Positions 23,483-34,443 of a stretch of 64,000 nt of DNA are shown piece by piece. The translations under genes were made by a program, and so were the position numbers. The stretch comes from Pseudomonadota bacterium (GTDB taxonomy: Bacteria > Pseudomonadota > Gammaproteobacteria > Burkholderiales > Thiobacillaceae). Every line of letters begins with the position of its first letter. Positions within the stretch are counted from its first letter, which is position 1. Below the pieces are notes generated by a model that was given only the letters and a program-made list of their open reading frames with translations, had not been told where the DNA came from and did no database searches. The stretch spans positions 1 to 64,000 of the forward strand of contig JAKADY010000008.1 of assembly GCA_021826065.1 (NCBI GenBank). Reading direction: 5' to 3'.

Positions 23483-24658
23483 ATGAATGCCTTGCCCATT
23501 TGCCGTAGCCTCGGGCACTTCGCCTTGGTCGTCAGCCTGCTGTCCCTGGCCGGGTGCAGCACGGTGGGGGGCTGGTTTGGGGGGGCGGCGCCCAAGGTCA
23601 AACCCGCCGAGCTCACCGCCTTCCAGGAGACGGCACGCCTGACCCGCCTCTGGGACCTCAACGTCGGGCCGGGCCAGCCCTATGCCCTCACGCCCGCCAG
23701 CGATGGCCAGGCGATCTATGCCGCCGGTCGCGAGGGTCGCATCGTCAAGGTCGACGCCGCCACCGGGCGTGAGCTCCTCCGCGTCGAGTCCGGTAAGCGC
23801 CTCTCCGGCGGGGTCGGCGTGGGTGCAGGCCTGGTCCTGGTCGGTACCCCCAAGGGCGAGCTGCTCGCCTGGCGCACGGCCGACGGACAACCGGCCTGGA
23901 CCGCCCAGTTGAGCGGCGAGATCCTCACCCCGCCCATCGTCCAGGGCAATCTGGTCATCGCGCGTGGCAACGACGGCAAGGTCTGGGCCCTGGACGCCGC
24001 CGACGGGCGACGGCGGTGGGTCTACAGCCGTGCCCTGCCAGCCTTGGCCCTGCGCGAGCCCAGCAGCCTCGTCGCCGACGCACGGGCGGTCTATGCCGGT
24101 TTCCCGGGCGGTCGCCTGGTCGCCTTGTCGCTCGCCAACGGTGCGCCCCTGTGGGAGGCCAACGTGGCGCTGCCGCGCGGCGCAACGGAACTGGAGCGCA
24201 TCGCCGACGTGACCGGCGCGCTCTCGCTGAATGAGCGTCAGGTCTGCGCCGCTGCCTATCAGGGCCGCGTGGCCTGTTTCGACCGCTTGAGCGGACAGAA
24301 CCTGTGGAGCCGCGAGGTCTCGGCCCTGCGCGGTGTGGCGGGCGACGCGCGCCAGCTCTACCTCGCCGACGCGAGCGACAGCGTGCAGTCCTTCGACCGC
24401 GACCGCGGCGTGAGCCCATGGAAACAGGACAAGCTGCGTGACCGCCAGCTCAACACGCCCCTGCCGCTGGGGCGTTACGTCGTGGTGGGGGATTATCAGG
24501 GTTATGTCCACCTGCTCGACAGCGAGACCGGTGCCTTCGCCGCCCGCGCCGCGACCGACGGCAGCGCCATCGTCGCCCCCATGCTCGCCACACCCCAGGG
24601 CTTGGTCGTCCAGACGGCCAATGGCGGGGTCTTTGCCTTCGCCTTCGCCGAGCGCTGA
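23483..24658 (+). CDS. bamB: outer membrane assembly lipoprotein BamB
   Basis: A 391-residue lipoprotein of the BAM complex. The signal peptide ends in LAGC. An eight-bladed PQQ-like beta-propeller follows, with repeated blades such as [29 protein letters not shown] and [11 protein letters not shown]. Its partners BamA, C, D and E are outside the window. The usual downstream neighbour der is absent; trpF follows instead. Confidence 0.95.
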   Translation: MNALPICRSLGHFALVVSLLSLAGCSTVGGWFGGAAPKVKPAELTAFQETARLTRLWDLNVGPGQPYALTPASDGQAIYAAGREGRIVKVDAATGRELLRVESGKRLSGGVGVGAGLVLVGTPKGELLAWRTADGQPAWTAQLSGEILTPPIVQGNLVIARGNDGKVWALDAADGRRRWVYSRALPALALREPSSLVADARAVYAGFPGGRLVALSLANGAPLWEANVALPRGATELERIADVTGALSLNERQVCAAAYQGRVACFDRLSGQNLWSREVSALRGVAGDARQLYLADASDSVQSFDRDRGVSPWKQDKLRDRQLNTPLPLGRYVVVGDYQGYVHLLDSETGAFAARAATDGSAIVAPMLATPQGLVVQTANGGVFAFAFAER

Positions 24659-24693
24659 GCCTGGCGCAGGACGGGGCGTTGGTCACCGCTGTC

Positions 24694-25312
24694 ATGAACG
24701 TTGTCGGAGCCCGCGTCAAGATCTGCGGCATCACCCGCGTCGAGGACGGTCTGGCCGCCGCCTACGCGGGGGCGGATGCCATCGGCCTGGTGTTCGCGCC
24801 GGCCAGCCCGCGGCGGGTGACGCTGGCCCAGGCGATGGGGATCGCCCGCGCGCTGCCGCCCTTTGTCAGCACCGTGGCCCTGTTCGTGAATGCCGAGAGG
24901 GCAGAGGTCGAGGCCGTGCTCGAGGGCCTGCGCCCGGACCTGTTGCAATTTCACGGCGATGAGACCCCTGAATACTGCGCCAGCTTCGGCGTGCCCTACA
25001 TCAAGGCGGTGCGCGTCAGGCCCGGCCTTGATTTGCTACAATTCGAGGCCGCCTATGGCACGGCGCGTGGTCTGTTGCTGGATGCCTACCACCCGCAGCG
25101 CCACGGTGGAACCGGCGAGCGGTTCGACTGGAATCTCATCCCCGAGGGGTTGTCCAAACCCGTCATCCTCGCCGGGGGGTTGACGCCGGATAACGTCGCC
25201 CAGGCGGTGCGGCAGGTGCGGCCCTGGGCGGTGGACGTCTCCAGTGGGGTCGAAGCGGGCCCCGGCATCAAGGACGCGGCCGCGATCGGCCGCTTCATTC
25301 AAGAGGTGCGCG

Positions 25313-25326
<14 letters not shown>
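24694..25326 (+). CDS. trpF: phosphoribosylanthranilate isomerase
   Basis: A 210-residue TIM-barrel enzyme of tryptophan synthesis. The catalytic Cys and Asp are in VKICGITR and LLLDAYHP. The phosphate site is AGGLTPDN and VDVSSGVE near the end. ATG 24694 is preferred over TTG 24679. Its 3' end overlaps trpB by 14 bp. Confidence 0.96.
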
Positions 25327-26638
<1,312 letters not shown>

Positions 26639-26642
26639 GGCA

Positions 26643-26879
26643 ATGCCGACCGTACAGCGTATAGGCCCCTACCGCATATTTTATTCTTGCGATTGCGATG
26701 AACCCCCTCATGTTCATATTGAACGAGAAGACAAGGTGGCCAAGTTTTGGCTTGACCCGGTGCGTCTGGCGCACAGTAGAGGTTACGCCAGGCCGGAGAT
26801 CGCTAGGCTTGAGCGCATAGTTGATGACCAACGTGCCGCACTACAGGATGCCTGGAATGCTTACTGTCGAGAGAATTGA
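26643..26879 (+). CDS. DUF4160 family protein
   Basis: A 78-residue protein with the pattern of DUF4160: IGPYRIFYSCDCDEPPHVHIERED, then KFWLDPVRLAHSRGY, and a final helix. The HVH segment is the most conserved part. The family is nearly always found beside a DUF2442 gene, as here. The pair resembles a toxin-antitoxin-like module but its activity is not established as far as I know. It sits 4 bp after trpB inside the trp operon, and its GC is lower than its neighbours, suggesting later arrival. Confidence 0.85.
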   Translation: MPTVQRIGPYRIFYSCDCDEPPHVHIEREDKVAKFWLDPVRLAHSRGYARPEIARLERIVDDQRAALQDAWNAYCREN

Positions 26880-27180
26880 GGCGGGGTTCCCCACGGCGGT
26901 GGATGTGCGAGTGTCGGAAGACACCTTGAGCGTCGATCTGCATGACGGTCGTACGATCCATGTTCCACTGTCCTGGTACCCGAGGTTGGTCCATGCAACA
27001 CCTGAAGAACGCAAACGCTGGCGCTTGGTCGGGCAGGGCGAGGGGATACACTGGGATGACCTCGACGAGGACATCAGTCTGGTCGGTTTGCTGTTGGGCA
27101 AGGCCTCGGGAGAGAGCCAGAAATCGTTCAATGACTGGTTGACACGCCGTCAGACGACGAAGCCTAATCCTACGCATTGA
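26857..27180 (+). CDS. DUF2442 family protein
   Basis: A 107-residue protein with the DUF2442 core: [56 protein letters not shown]. Its C-terminal part is a short helix that may bind DNA or its partner. The ATG at 26857 has an AGG nearby and gives a 23-bp overlap with the DUF4160 gene, so the two are translated together. Earlier in-frame ATGs (26824, 26848) are possible. trpA starts 8 bp after its end. Confidence 0.85.
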   Translation: MLTVERIEAGFPTAVDVRVSEDTLSVDLHDGRTIHVPLSWYPRLVHATPEERKRWRLVGQGEGIHWDDLDEDISLVGLLLGKASGESQKSFNDWLTRRQTTKPNPTH

Positions 27181-27188
27181 GTTGCCCC

Positions 27189-27992
27189 ATGAGCCGAATA
27201 GACCAGGCCTTCGGCCGACTTCGCGGCGAGGGTCGCAAGGCCCTCATCCCCTTCATCACCGCCGGCGACCCCGAACCCGCGCTCACCGTGCCGCTCATGC
27301 ACGCCCTGGTCGAGGGTGGGGCGGACATCATCGAGCTGGGGGTGCCCTTTTCCGATCCCATGGCCGACGGCCCGACCATCCAGCGCAGCTCGGAGCGGGC
27401 CCTGAAACATGGAGTCAGCCTGCGACGGGTGCTGGCGATGGTCGAGGCCTTCCGCAAGACCGACGCTCTGACCCCGGTCGTTTTGATGGGCTATGCCAAC
27501 CCGATCGAGGCGATGGGCCATGAAACGTTTGCACGCGATGCCGTCGGTGCTGGCGTGGATGGTGTGTTGACGGTGGATTACCCGCCAGATGAGGCACAGG
27601 GCTACGTGGACACCCTTCGTCGCCACGGCCTGGACGCGATCTTCCTGCTCTCGCCGACGACGCCGGAGGCGCGCATCGAGGCCGTCGCCCGGCAGGCGAG
27701 CGGCTTCATCTACTACGTCTCGCTCAAAGGGGTCACCGGCGCCGCCCACTTGGACATCGCCGAGGTGGCGAGCCGGCTGCCGGCCATCCGCGTACGGACC
27801 GGCTTGCCGGTGGGGGTGGGCTTCGGCATCCGCGATGCCGCGACCGCCCGCCGCGTGGCGGAGGTCGCCGATGCGGTGATCATCGGCAGTCGCATCGTCC
27901 AGGAGATCGAGACCTCGCCGCGCGAGACCCTGTTGGAGAACGTGCGCAACCTCGTCGCCGGCATGCGTGCCACGATCGACCAGCGGGGGTGA
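27189..27992 (+). CDS. trpA: tryptophan synthase alpha chain
   Basis: A 267-residue TIM-barrel enzyme that cleaves indole-glycerol phosphate and passes indole to TrpB. The catalytic Glu and Asp are in [18 protein letters not shown]. The flexible loop carries SLKGVTGA, and the phosphate site is [11 protein letters not shown] 27189 fits the family start; TTG 27177 in frame is less likely. TrpA and TrpB normally lie adjacent and work as a complex. Confidence 0.96.
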   Translation: MSRIDQAFGRLRGEGRKALIPFITAGDPEPALTVPLMHALVEGGADIIELGVPFSDPMADGPTIQRSSERALKHGVSLRRVLAMVEAFRKTDALTPVVLMGYANPIEAMGHETFARDAVGAGVDGVLTVDYPPDEAQGYVDTLRRHGLDAIFLLSPTTPEARIEAVARQASGFIYYVSLKGVTGAAHLDIAEVASRLPAIRVRTGLPVGVGFGIRDAATARRVAEVADAVIIGSRIVQEIETSPRETLLENVRNLVAGMRATIDQRG

Positions 27993-28004
27993 GGGTATGG
28001 ACCG

Positions 28005-28039
28005 CCTCACGCCTCACCCCTCACCCCTCACCCCTCACC
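28005..28039 (+). repeat. heptanucleotide tandem array, 5 units
   Basis: CCTCACG followed by four CCTCACC units in the 51-bp trpA-accD spacer. Read on the other strand these are GAGGSGT units, the same family as the array at 4315-4349. The last unit ends 4 bp before the accD ATG, so the array occupies the place where a ribosome binding site would be. Confidence 0.85.
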
Positions 28040-28043
28040 AACC

Positions 28044-28913
28044 ATGAGCTGGTTCCAAAAGATCCTGCCGCCCAAGATCCAGCGCCGGGTCGAGGCAGCG
28101 AAAAAGACCGTTCCCGAAGGTCTGTGGAGCAAGTGCCCCAACTGCGAGGCCGTGCTCTACGCCGCCGACCTCGACAACAACGCCCATGTCTGCCCGCAGT
28201 GCGGTCATCACAACCGCATTGGTGCACGCAAGCGTCTGGAGCTCCTGCTGGACGAGGGTGAGCAGACGGAGATCGGCGCCAATGTCCTACCGGTGGACAC
28301 TCTACGCTTCAAGGACAGCCGCAAGTACAGCGAGCGGCTCAGCGACGCGGCCAAGGAGACCGGCGAAAAGGATGCCCTGGTGGTGGTTGCCGGCAAGGTC
28401 TTGGGTGTGCCGCTGGTGGCGGCCGCCTTCGAGTTCCGCTTCATGGGGGGGTCCATGGGCTCCGTCGTGGGGGAGCGCTTCGTGCGCGGGGTGGATGCGG
28501 CCATCAAGGGCAAGCAGCCCTTCGTCTGCATCTCCGCCAGCGGCGGCGCGCGCATGCAGGAGGGCCTGTTGTCGCTCATGCAGATGGCCAAGACCAGCGC
28601 GGCGCTCACCCAGCTCTCGGCACACCGGCTGCCTTTCATCTCGGTGCTGACCGATCCGACCATGGGCGGGGTGTCGGCCAGCTTCGCCATGCTGGGCGAC
28701 GTGATCATCGCCGAGCCCGGCGCCTTGATTGGCTTTGCCGGGCCGCGCGTGATCGAGCAGACCGTGCGCGAGAAACTGCCGGAGGGCTTCCAGCGCGCCG
28801 AGTTCCTGCTGGAACACGGGGCGATCGACATGATCGTCGACCGGCGCGAGCTGCGTAAGGTCATCGCCCGTACGGTCTGCGCCCTGATGCGCAAGCCCGC
28901 GCCGCGAGTCTGA
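28044..28913 (+). CDS. accD: acetyl-CoA carboxylase carboxyltransferase subunit beta
   Basis: A 289-residue partner of AccA. The zinc ribbon is C31, C34, C50 and C53 (CPNC ... CPQC). The carboxyltransferase core includes [11 protein letters not shown] and [15 protein letters not shown]. It lies between trpA and folC, as in many Beta- and Gammaproteobacteria. There is no normal Shine-Dalgarno because the heptamer array fills the spacer. Confidence 0.97.
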   Translation: MSWFQKILPPKIQRRVEAAKKTVPEGLWSKCPNCEAVLYAADLDNNAHVCPQCGHHNRIGARKRLELLLDEGEQTEIGANVLPVDTLRFKDSRKYSERLSDAAKETGEKDALVVVAGKVLGVPLVAAAFEFRFMGGSMGSVVGERFVRGVDAAIKGKQPFVCISASGGARMQEGLLSLMQMAKTSAALTQLSAHRLPFISVLTDPTMGGVSASFAMLGDVIIAEPGALIGFAGPRVIEQTVREKLPEGFQRAEFLLEHGAIDMIVDRRELRKVIARTVCALMRKPAPRV

Positions 28914-28940
28914 ATCCACGTCACCTTCCCGCCAGACGAC

Positions 28941-30212
28941 TTGAGCGTCCCCCAGACACTCGCCGATTGGCTCGGGCTGCTGGAAGCCCGCCATGCGCGG
29001 GCCATCGACCTGGGGCTCGATCGTGTCAAGGCGGTGCGCGCCCGCATGCGGCTCGCGCCGCGCTGTCCGGTGATCACGGTCGGTGGCACCAACGGCAAGG
29101 GTTCGACCTGCGCCTACCTGGAGGCCATCCTGCTGGAGGCGGGTTACCGGGTCGGCTGCTATACCTCGCCCCACCTGCTCGACTACCGCGAGCGGGTGCG
29201 CATCGACGGCAGCCTGCTGGACGAGGCGCGGCACGTCGCCGCCTTTGCCGCCGTCGAGGCCGCACGCGGGGACACGCCGCTGACCTACTTCGAGCAGGGT
29301 ACCCTCGCGGCCTTGTGGCTGTTCCAGGCGGCCGAGCTCGACGCCCTGGTCCTGGAAGTGGGCCTTGGGGGTCGCCTGGATGCGGTCAACGTGATCGACC
29401 CCGACTGCGCCGTGGTCACCGCGGTCGACCTCGATCATCAGGAGTATCTGGGTGACACGCGCGAGGCCATCGGCCGGGAAAAGGCCGGCATCTTCCGCGC
29501 CGGACGACCGGCCGTGGTGACCGACCCCGACCCGCCCGCCAGCCTGATCGAGCATGCACGCCACTGCGGCGCAGGTTTGCTGCGCCTCGGCCACGAGATC
29601 GGCATCGAGACGGGGGAGGGGGCCTGGACCTGCCGCGTGCAGGACCAGCCCTATCCGGCCCTGCCCATGCCCAGCCTGCCTGGTCGCTTCCAGCTCCACA
29701 ATGCGGCGGCGGCGGTGGCGGCCCTGCATGTCCTGCGCGGGCGCCTGCCCGTGCCCATGCAGGCCTTGCGCAGCGGGCTGGCGCGGGCCCATCCGCCGGG
29801 TCGTTTCCAGGTCCTGCCCGACCCCCCCATGACCATCCTCGACGTCGCCCACAACCCCCAGTCGGCCCGCGCCCTGGCCGGGAACCTGGCGCGTCTCTCC
29901 ACCCCGGGACGGCGCATCGCCGTGCTGGGCGTCCTGAGAGACAAGGACGTGGCGGGTGTGGTGCAGCCCCTGCTGCCCCTGATCGACGCCTGGCATGCAG
30001 CCGCGCTGCCCGGCCCGCGCGGCTTGTCCGCACAGGCGCTGGCGGAAGTCCTCCAGGCCGGCGGTGGGCGGGTGGCAGGCATGCACCCGGACGTCGCCCA
30101 AGCCCTCATCGCCGCGCGTGACAGCGCGGGTCCGGCCGATATAATCATCGTCTTCGGTTCCTTCCTCACCGTCGCCGCCGCCCTCACTCTTCTGCGAAAT
30201 GGCCAGTCCTGA
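28941..30212 (+). CDS. folC: bifunctional folylpolyglutamate/dihydrofolate synthase
   Basis: A 423-residue Mur-ligase-like enzyme that adds glutamate to dihydropteroate and folates. The P-loop is GTNGKGS near residue 49, followed by CYTSPHLLDYRERVRID and the carbamylated-lysine region GREKAGIF. HNPQSARAL lies in the C-terminal domain. The start is TTG at 28941. The 3' end overlaps the following SPOR gene by 14 bp. Confidence 0.95.
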   Translation: MSVPQTLADWLGLLEARHARAIDLGLDRVKAVRARMRLAPRCPVITVGGTNGKGSTCAYLEAILLEAGYRVGCYTSPHLLDYRERVRIDGSLLDEARHVAAFAAVEAARGDTPLTYFEQGTLAALWLFQAAELDALVLEVGLGGRLDAVNVIDPDCAVVTAVDLDHQEYLGDTREAIGREKAGIFRAGRPAVVTDPDPPASLIEHARHCGAGLLRLGHEIGIETGEGAWTCRVQDQPYPALPMPSLPGRFQLHNAAAAVAALHVLRGRLPVPMQALRSGLARAHPPGRFQVLPDPPMTILDVAHNPQSARALAGNLARLSTPGRRIAVLGVLRDKDVAGVVQPLLPLIDAWHAAALPGPRGLSAQALAEVLQAGGGRVAGMHPDVAQALIAARDSAGPADIIIVFGSFLTVAAALTLLRNGQS

Positions 30213-30864
30213 GATCCCTGCCGAGGAAATGGACCTGCGTCGGCGCGCCCGCCGACGCCTGGTCGGGGCCATCGCCCTGGCCCTGGTGGCGATCGTCGTC
30301 CTGCCCATGCTGTTCAGCCCGGAGCCCAAACCGCTGGGCCCGGACGTGGATATCCGCATCCCCGATCCGGCCACCCCCTTCAAGCCGGGTGAACCCTCGC
30401 CCGTGGCGGCCGAGCCGGAACCGAACGAGACCGAGGCAGTTCAGGCGCGACCCGAGGCCCCGCCGGTGATGCCCGCTCCAGCGACAAGCCCCGCGGTCAG
30501 CCCGCCGGTCGCCGCCACCCCCGCACCAGCACCCGAGTCGGCCGCCCCGCAGTCCCCACCCGCGCCGGTCGAGCCGAAGCCGTCGGCCGGCGCCAAGCCC
30601 GAACCGACGAAGAAAACCGACGCCCCGGCCTCCGAGGCCTATGCCGCGCGCGGCTACTATCTGCAGCTGGGGGCGTTCGGCAATGAGGCGAACGCCCGTC
30701 AACTGGCGGACCGGGCCCGCGCCGCCGGCTTCAATGTCTTCGTCCAGCAGGTCGGCGGCCAGGTACGGGTGCGCATGGGCCCCTACGCCGAGCGCCAGCA
30801 GGCCCTGGAGGTGCAGACGAGGCTGCGCGAGAAGGGCTTCGGCCCCATCCTGCTCGGGCCATGA
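30199..30864 (+). CDS. dedD: DedD-like SPOR domain protein
   Basis: A 221-residue protein with one membrane span (about residues 22-40, VGAIALALVAIVVLPMLF) and the short motif LFSPEPKPLGPDVDIRIPDP seen in DedD-like proteins. A Pro/Ala-rich linker leads to a C-terminal SPOR domain (YYLQLGAFGNEANARQLADRA ... VRMGPYAERQQA). It probably acts at the division septum. It overlaps folC at its start and cvpA at its end. Confidence 0.9.
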   Translation: MASPEIPAEEMDLRRRARRRLVGAIALALVAIVVLPMLFSPEPKPLGPDVDIRIPDPATPFKPGEPSPVAAEPEPNETEAVQARPEAPPVMPAPATSPAVSPPVAATPAPAPESAAPQSPPAPVEPKPSAGAKPEPTKKTDAPASEAYAARGYYLQLGAFGNEANARQLADRARAAGFNVFVQQVGGQVRVRMGPYAERQQALEVQTRLREKGFGPILLGP

Positions 30865-31346
30865 CCACGCTGGATCTGATCGTCCTCGGCGTGCTGGCCA
30901 TCTCGGCCGGCCTGGGGCTGATGCGCGGCCTGATCCGCGAGGTCTTCTCGCTGGGGGCCTGGGTCCTCGCCTTCCTCTTCGCCAAGTCCTCGGCGCCATT
31001 CCTCGCGCCGCTCATTCCCGGGATCGAAAGCGAGGCGACGCGCCACCTGGCCGCCGTCGTCCTGGTGTTCGTCCTCATCCTGGTGCTGGCGACCATGAGC
31101 GGCGCGATCCTGGCCGGTATGGTCAAATGGGTGGGGCTGGGTTTCTACGACAAGTTCATGGGGCTTATCTTCGGTGCCCTGCGCGGCGGGGTCATCGTGC
31201 TGCTGTTCACCCTGTTGGCGGGGCTCACCGCCCTGCCGCGCACCGAATTCTGGCAGGGCGCGCAGCTGAGCGGCCAGTTGGAAGCCCTCGCCGCGCGCGC
31301 CATACCCTGGCTGCCGGCCAGCCTGGCCGAACACATTCAGTACTGA
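30861..31346 (+). CDS. cvpA: CvpA family membrane protein
   Basis: A 161-residue inner-membrane protein with four predicted spans (starting LDLIVLGVLAISAGLGLMRGLIREVF). The family is known from colicin V export and always sits beside purF, as here. Its molecular role is unclear. It starts in an ATGA overlap with the SPOR gene and ends 13 bp before purF, whose ribosome site GAGAGGA lies in between. Confidence 0.93.
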   Translation: MTTLDLIVLGVLAISAGLGLMRGLIREVFSLGAWVLAFLFAKSSAPFLAPLIPGIESEATRHLAAVVLVFVLILVLATMSGAILAGMVKWVGLGFYDKFMGLIFGALRGGVIVLLFTLLAGLTALPRTEFWQGAQLSGQLEALAARAIPWLPASLAEHIQY

Positions 31347-31359
31347 GAGGACGAAGCGC

Positions 31360-32874
31360 ATGTGCGGCATCCTCGGGATCGTCTCCAGCCAACCGGTGAA
31401 CCAGCTCCTCTACGATGGGCTGCAGCTTCTGCAGCATCGCGGTCAGGACGCCGCCGGCATCGTCACCGCCGAGGGGGCCATGTTCCACATGCACAAGGGC
31501 ACGGGCCTGGTGCGCGACGTCTTCCGCACGCGCGACATGCGCAACCTGATCGGCAACGCCGGCATCGCCCACGTGCGCTACCCCACGGCGGGCACGGCCT
31601 CCAGCCCGGCCGAGTCGCAGCCCTTCTACGTCAACTCCCCCTTCGGCATCGTGCTGGGGCACAACGGCAACCTGACCAACACGGAGCAGCTCCAGGACGA
31701 GCTCTTCCGCGAGGACCTGCGCCATGTGAACACCGGCTCGGATTCGGAGGTCTTGCTCAACGTGCTCGCCCACGAACTGCAGGAGGCGGTGCAAGGGCAC
31801 CGGCTCGACGTCGAGGACGTGTTCGCCGCGGTGGCCGGCGTGCACCGGCGCTGCCGCGGCGCCTACGCCGTGGTGGCGATGATCGCCGGTTTTGGGCTAC
31901 TCGCCTTTCGCGACCCGTATGGCATCCGTCCGCTGATCATTGGCCGCCTGGAGACCCCGACCGGTGTGGAGTGGATGGTCGCCTCGGAGAGCGTGGCGCT
32001 GGATGCCCTGGGGTTCCAGGTCTACCGCGACGTCGCCCCGGGTGAGGCGGTGCTGGTCACCCTGGACGGCGAGTTCTTCAGCCACCCCTGTGCGCCGGGG
32101 GCGAGCCTCAACCCCTGCATCTTCGAATACGTCTATTTCGCCCGGCCGGATTCGGTCATGGACGGCACCTCGGTGTACGAGACCCGGCTGCGCATGGGTG
32201 AGCGGCTGGCGGACAAGATCCGGCGCCAGTTCAGCCACCTCGATATCGACGTGGTGATCCCCATCCCCGACACCAGCCGGCCGAGCGCCCTGCAACTGGC
32301 CATGCGGCTCAATCTCCCCTACCGCGAGGGCTTCATCAAGAACCGCTACATCGGCCGCACCTTCATCATGCCCGGCCAGGCGGTGCGCAAGAAGTCGGTG
32401 CGGCAGAAGCTGAACGCCATGCATCAGGAGTTCCGCGGCAAGAACGTGCTGCTGGTGGACGACTCCATCGTCCGCGGCACGACCAGCCGCGAAATCATTC
32501 AGATGGCGCGCGATTCGGGGGCACACCGGGTCTATTTCGCCTCCGCGAGCCCGCCGGTGCGTTATCCCAACGTCTATGGCATCGACATGCCCACCCGCAA
32601 CGAACTGCTGGCGAACGGGCGTAGCGACGAGGAGATCTGCCGCGAGATCGGGGCCGACGCCGTGATCTATCAGGACCTGCCGGACCTGATCAGCGCCGTG
32701 CAGGAGGTCAACCCGCGGCTCACCTCCTTCGACGCCTCCTGCTTCGACGGCCGATACATAACCGGCGACGTGACCGAGGAGTACCTCGCCCGCCTGGAGG
32801 GTCTGCGCAACGGGACCATCCCCATGCGCCAGTCCCTGCCCACCCGGCAGATGCATCTCAACCTCACGCACTGA
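31360..32874 (+). CDS. purF: amidophosphoribosyltransferase
   Basis: The first committed enzyme of purine synthesis, 504 residues. The N-terminal nucleophile is Cys2 (MCGILGIVSS), exposed after Met removal. The glutaminase domain follows, and the PRPP loop VLLVDDSIVRGTTS lies near residue 365. The cvpA-purF-metZ order is standard. Confidence 0.98.
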   Translation: MCGILGIVSSQPVNQLLYDGLQLLQHRGQDAAGIVTAEGAMFHMHKGTGLVRDVFRTRDMRNLIGNAGIAHVRYPTAGTASSPAESQPFYVNSPFGIVLGHNGNLTNTEQLQDELFREDLRHVNTGSDSEVLLNVLAHELQEAVQGHRLDVEDVFAAVAGVHRRCRGAYAVVAMIAGFGLLAFRDPYGIRPLIIGRLETPTGVEWMVASESVALDALGFQVYRDVAPGEAVLVTLDGEFFSHPCAPGASLNPCIFEYVYFARPDSVMDGTSVYETRLRMGERLADKIRRQFSHLDIDVVIPIPDTSRPSALQLAMRLNLPYREGFIKNRYIGRTFIMPGQAVRKKSVRQKLNAMHQEFRGKNVLLVDDSIVRGTTSREIIQMARDSGAHRVYFASASPPVRYPNVYGIDMPTRNELLANGRSDEEICREIGADAVIYQDLPDLISAVQEVNPRLTSFDASCFDGRYITGDVTEEYLARLEGLRNGTIPMRQSLPTRQMHLNLTH

Positions 32875-32929
32875 GGGTGCGGGGCGGCCGGCCCCTGACA
32901 TCGGCATACACGCATACGGGAGATAGACC

Positions 32930-34117
32930 ATGAGTGACGCCCTGCGCCCCGAGACCCTGGCCATCCGCACCGGCACCGTGCGCAGCCAGTTCATGGAGCA
33001 CTCGGAGGCCCTGTTCCTCACCTCCAGCTTCGTCTTCGGTAGCGCCGCACAGGCGGCGGCCCGCTTCTCCGGCGCCGAGCCGGGGCCGATCTACGCGCGC
33101 TTCACCAACCCGACGGTCAGCATGTTCGAAGAACGGCTGGCCGCCCTGGAGGGGGCGGAGCGCTGTGTCGCCTTCGCCTCGGGCATGGCGGCGATCCTGG
33201 CCACGGTCATGGGGCTCATGCGCGCGGGCGAGCACGTGGTGGCCTCGCGCTCCATCTTCGGGTCCACGGTGCAGCTCTTCACCAACATCCTGGGGCGCTT
33301 CGGCATCGAGACCACCTTCGTCTCCCCCACCGACCCCGAGCAGTGGCGCGCGGCGGTGCGTCCGAATACGCGGCTTTTTTTCCTGGAGTCACCGTCCAAC
33401 CCGCTCACCGAGGTGAGCGACATCCGGGCCCTGGCCGCCATCGCCCACGCGGCGGGGGCCTGGCTGGCGGTGGACAACTGCTTCTGTACCCCAGTGCTAC
33501 AGCGCCCCCTCGAACTGGGGGCCGACATCGTCATCCACTCGGCCACCAAATACCTCGACGGCCAGGGGCGGGTGCTGGGCGGGGCCGTGCTTGGCGGGCG
33601 CGAGTTGATGGAGGGGGTCTACACCTTCCTGCGCACCGCCGGCCCCAGCCTCTCCGCCTTCAACGCCTGGGTGCTGTTGAAGGGTCTGGAGACCCTGCCC
33701 CTGCGCATGGCGGCACACAGCCGTAACGCCCTTGATCTCGCGCAATGGCTGGAGGTGCAGCCGGGTGTCACGCGCGTGCTCTATCCGGGCCTGCCCTCGC
33801 ACCCGCAGCATGCCCTGGCGCTCGCGCAGCAGACCGCGGGCGGCGGCATCCTCGCCTTCGAGGTCGAGGGCGGGCAGCCCGCCGCCTGGCGCCTCATCGA
33901 CGCCGTGCGTCTGATGTCCATCACCGCCAACCTGGGCGACGCCAAGACCACCATCACCCACCCGGCCAGCACCACCCACAGCCGCATGACGCCCGAACAG
34001 CGGGCGGCGGCCGGCATCGGCGACGGCCTGATCCGCATCGCCGTCGGGTTGGAACACCCGGAGGACCTCAAGGCGGATCTGGCGCAGGCGCTCGGCAGTG
34101 TGGTGGGGGATGGCTGA
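32930..34117 (+). CDS. metZ: O-succinylhomoserine sulfhydrylase
   Basis: A 395-residue Cys/Met-metabolism PLP enzyme that makes homocysteine directly from sulfide. The PLP lysine is K207 in HSATKYLDGQGRVLGG, and the PLP-binding YARFTNPTV and ASGMAAI segments lie earlier. The family assignment to MetZ rather than MetB or MetC rests on its position after purF and on SPSNPLTEVSDI. ATG 32930 has GGGAGA upstream. It ends the long run of plus-strand genes; no intrinsic terminator was seen after it. Confidence 0.93.
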   Translation: MSDALRPETLAIRTGTVRSQFMEHSEALFLTSSFVFGSAAQAAARFSGAEPGPIYARFTNPTVSMFEERLAALEGAERCVAFASGMAAILATVMGLMRAGEHVVASRSIFGSTVQLFTNILGRFGIETTFVSPTDPEQWRAAVRPNTRLFFLESPSNPLTEVSDIRALAAIAHAAGAWLAVDNCFCTPVLQRPLELGADIVIHSATKYLDGQGRVLGGAVLGGRELMEGVYTFLRTAGPSLSAFNAWVLLKGLETLPLRMAAHSRNALDLAQWLEVQPGVTRVLYPGLPSHPQHALALAQQTAGGGILAFEVEGGQPAAWRLIDAVRLMSITANLGDAKTTITHPASTTHSRMTPEQRAAAGIGDGLIRIAVGLEHPEDLKADLAQALGSVVGDG

Positions 34118-34156
34118 AACGGGTCTGTTCACGAGCGCCGCGTCAGATCCTCGGCC

Positions 34157-34179
34157 GTAGGAGCGACGAAAGTCGCGAC
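34157..34179 (+). repeat. REP-like hairpin repeat, copy 1
   Basis: A 23-bp unit beginning GTAGGA and containing the self-complementary core GCGACGAAAGTCGC. It is identical to the copy at 34229-34251 and to the inverted one at 34274-34296. Confidence 0.85.
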
Positions 34180-34228
34180 TCACGCCGCCGACTGCCCGAG
34201 CATCACCAAGATGCCTGCGCAATGTGCC

Positions 34229-34296
34229 GTAGGAGCGACGAAAGTCGCGACCTTAGGCTGCAGGCGTCGCGGGGTCGCGACTTTCGTCGCTCCTAC
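34229..34296. repeat. REP-like inverted pair, copies 2 and 3
   Basis: Copy 2 (34229-34251) and copy 3 (34274-34296, opposite orientation) are perfect inverted repeats of 23 bp separated by 22 bp. Together they can form a long hairpin, like a bacterial interspersed mosaic element. Confidence 0.85.
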
Positions 34297-34443
34297 GGGA
34301 GCCTGCCAAGGTCATGCGATGTTGGTGGCCGCGAACCGGTCCAACGGGGGCGACCCGGTACTAATCGACGCAGGTCCCTCTGGCACAACTCCCCATCCTC
34401 GTCCCTGCGGGCGGAGAGGGTTGCGTAATACATACGGGTTGGC

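Larger units (their letters stand above)
34118..34443. other. 326-bp convergent spacer with REP-like repeats
   Basis: Lies between the 3' ends of metZ (plus) and ppk1 (minus). The first half holds three copies of a 23-bp hairpin repeat, listed separately. In the remainder I see no gene and no T-rich terminator; the inverted pair of repeats may serve to stop transcription. Confidence 0.6.

Noticed and set aside
28005-28039. Heptamer repeat as CRISPR or sequencing artefact
   Set aside because: Units are too short for CRISPR. The same unit family occurs independently at 4315, so an artefact is unlikely.
34157-34296. Possible small CRISPR array
   Set aside because: Three 23-bp copies with unequal spacing (49 and 22 bp) and one inverted copy do not form a CRISPR array, and no cas genes are present. 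They are REP-like.
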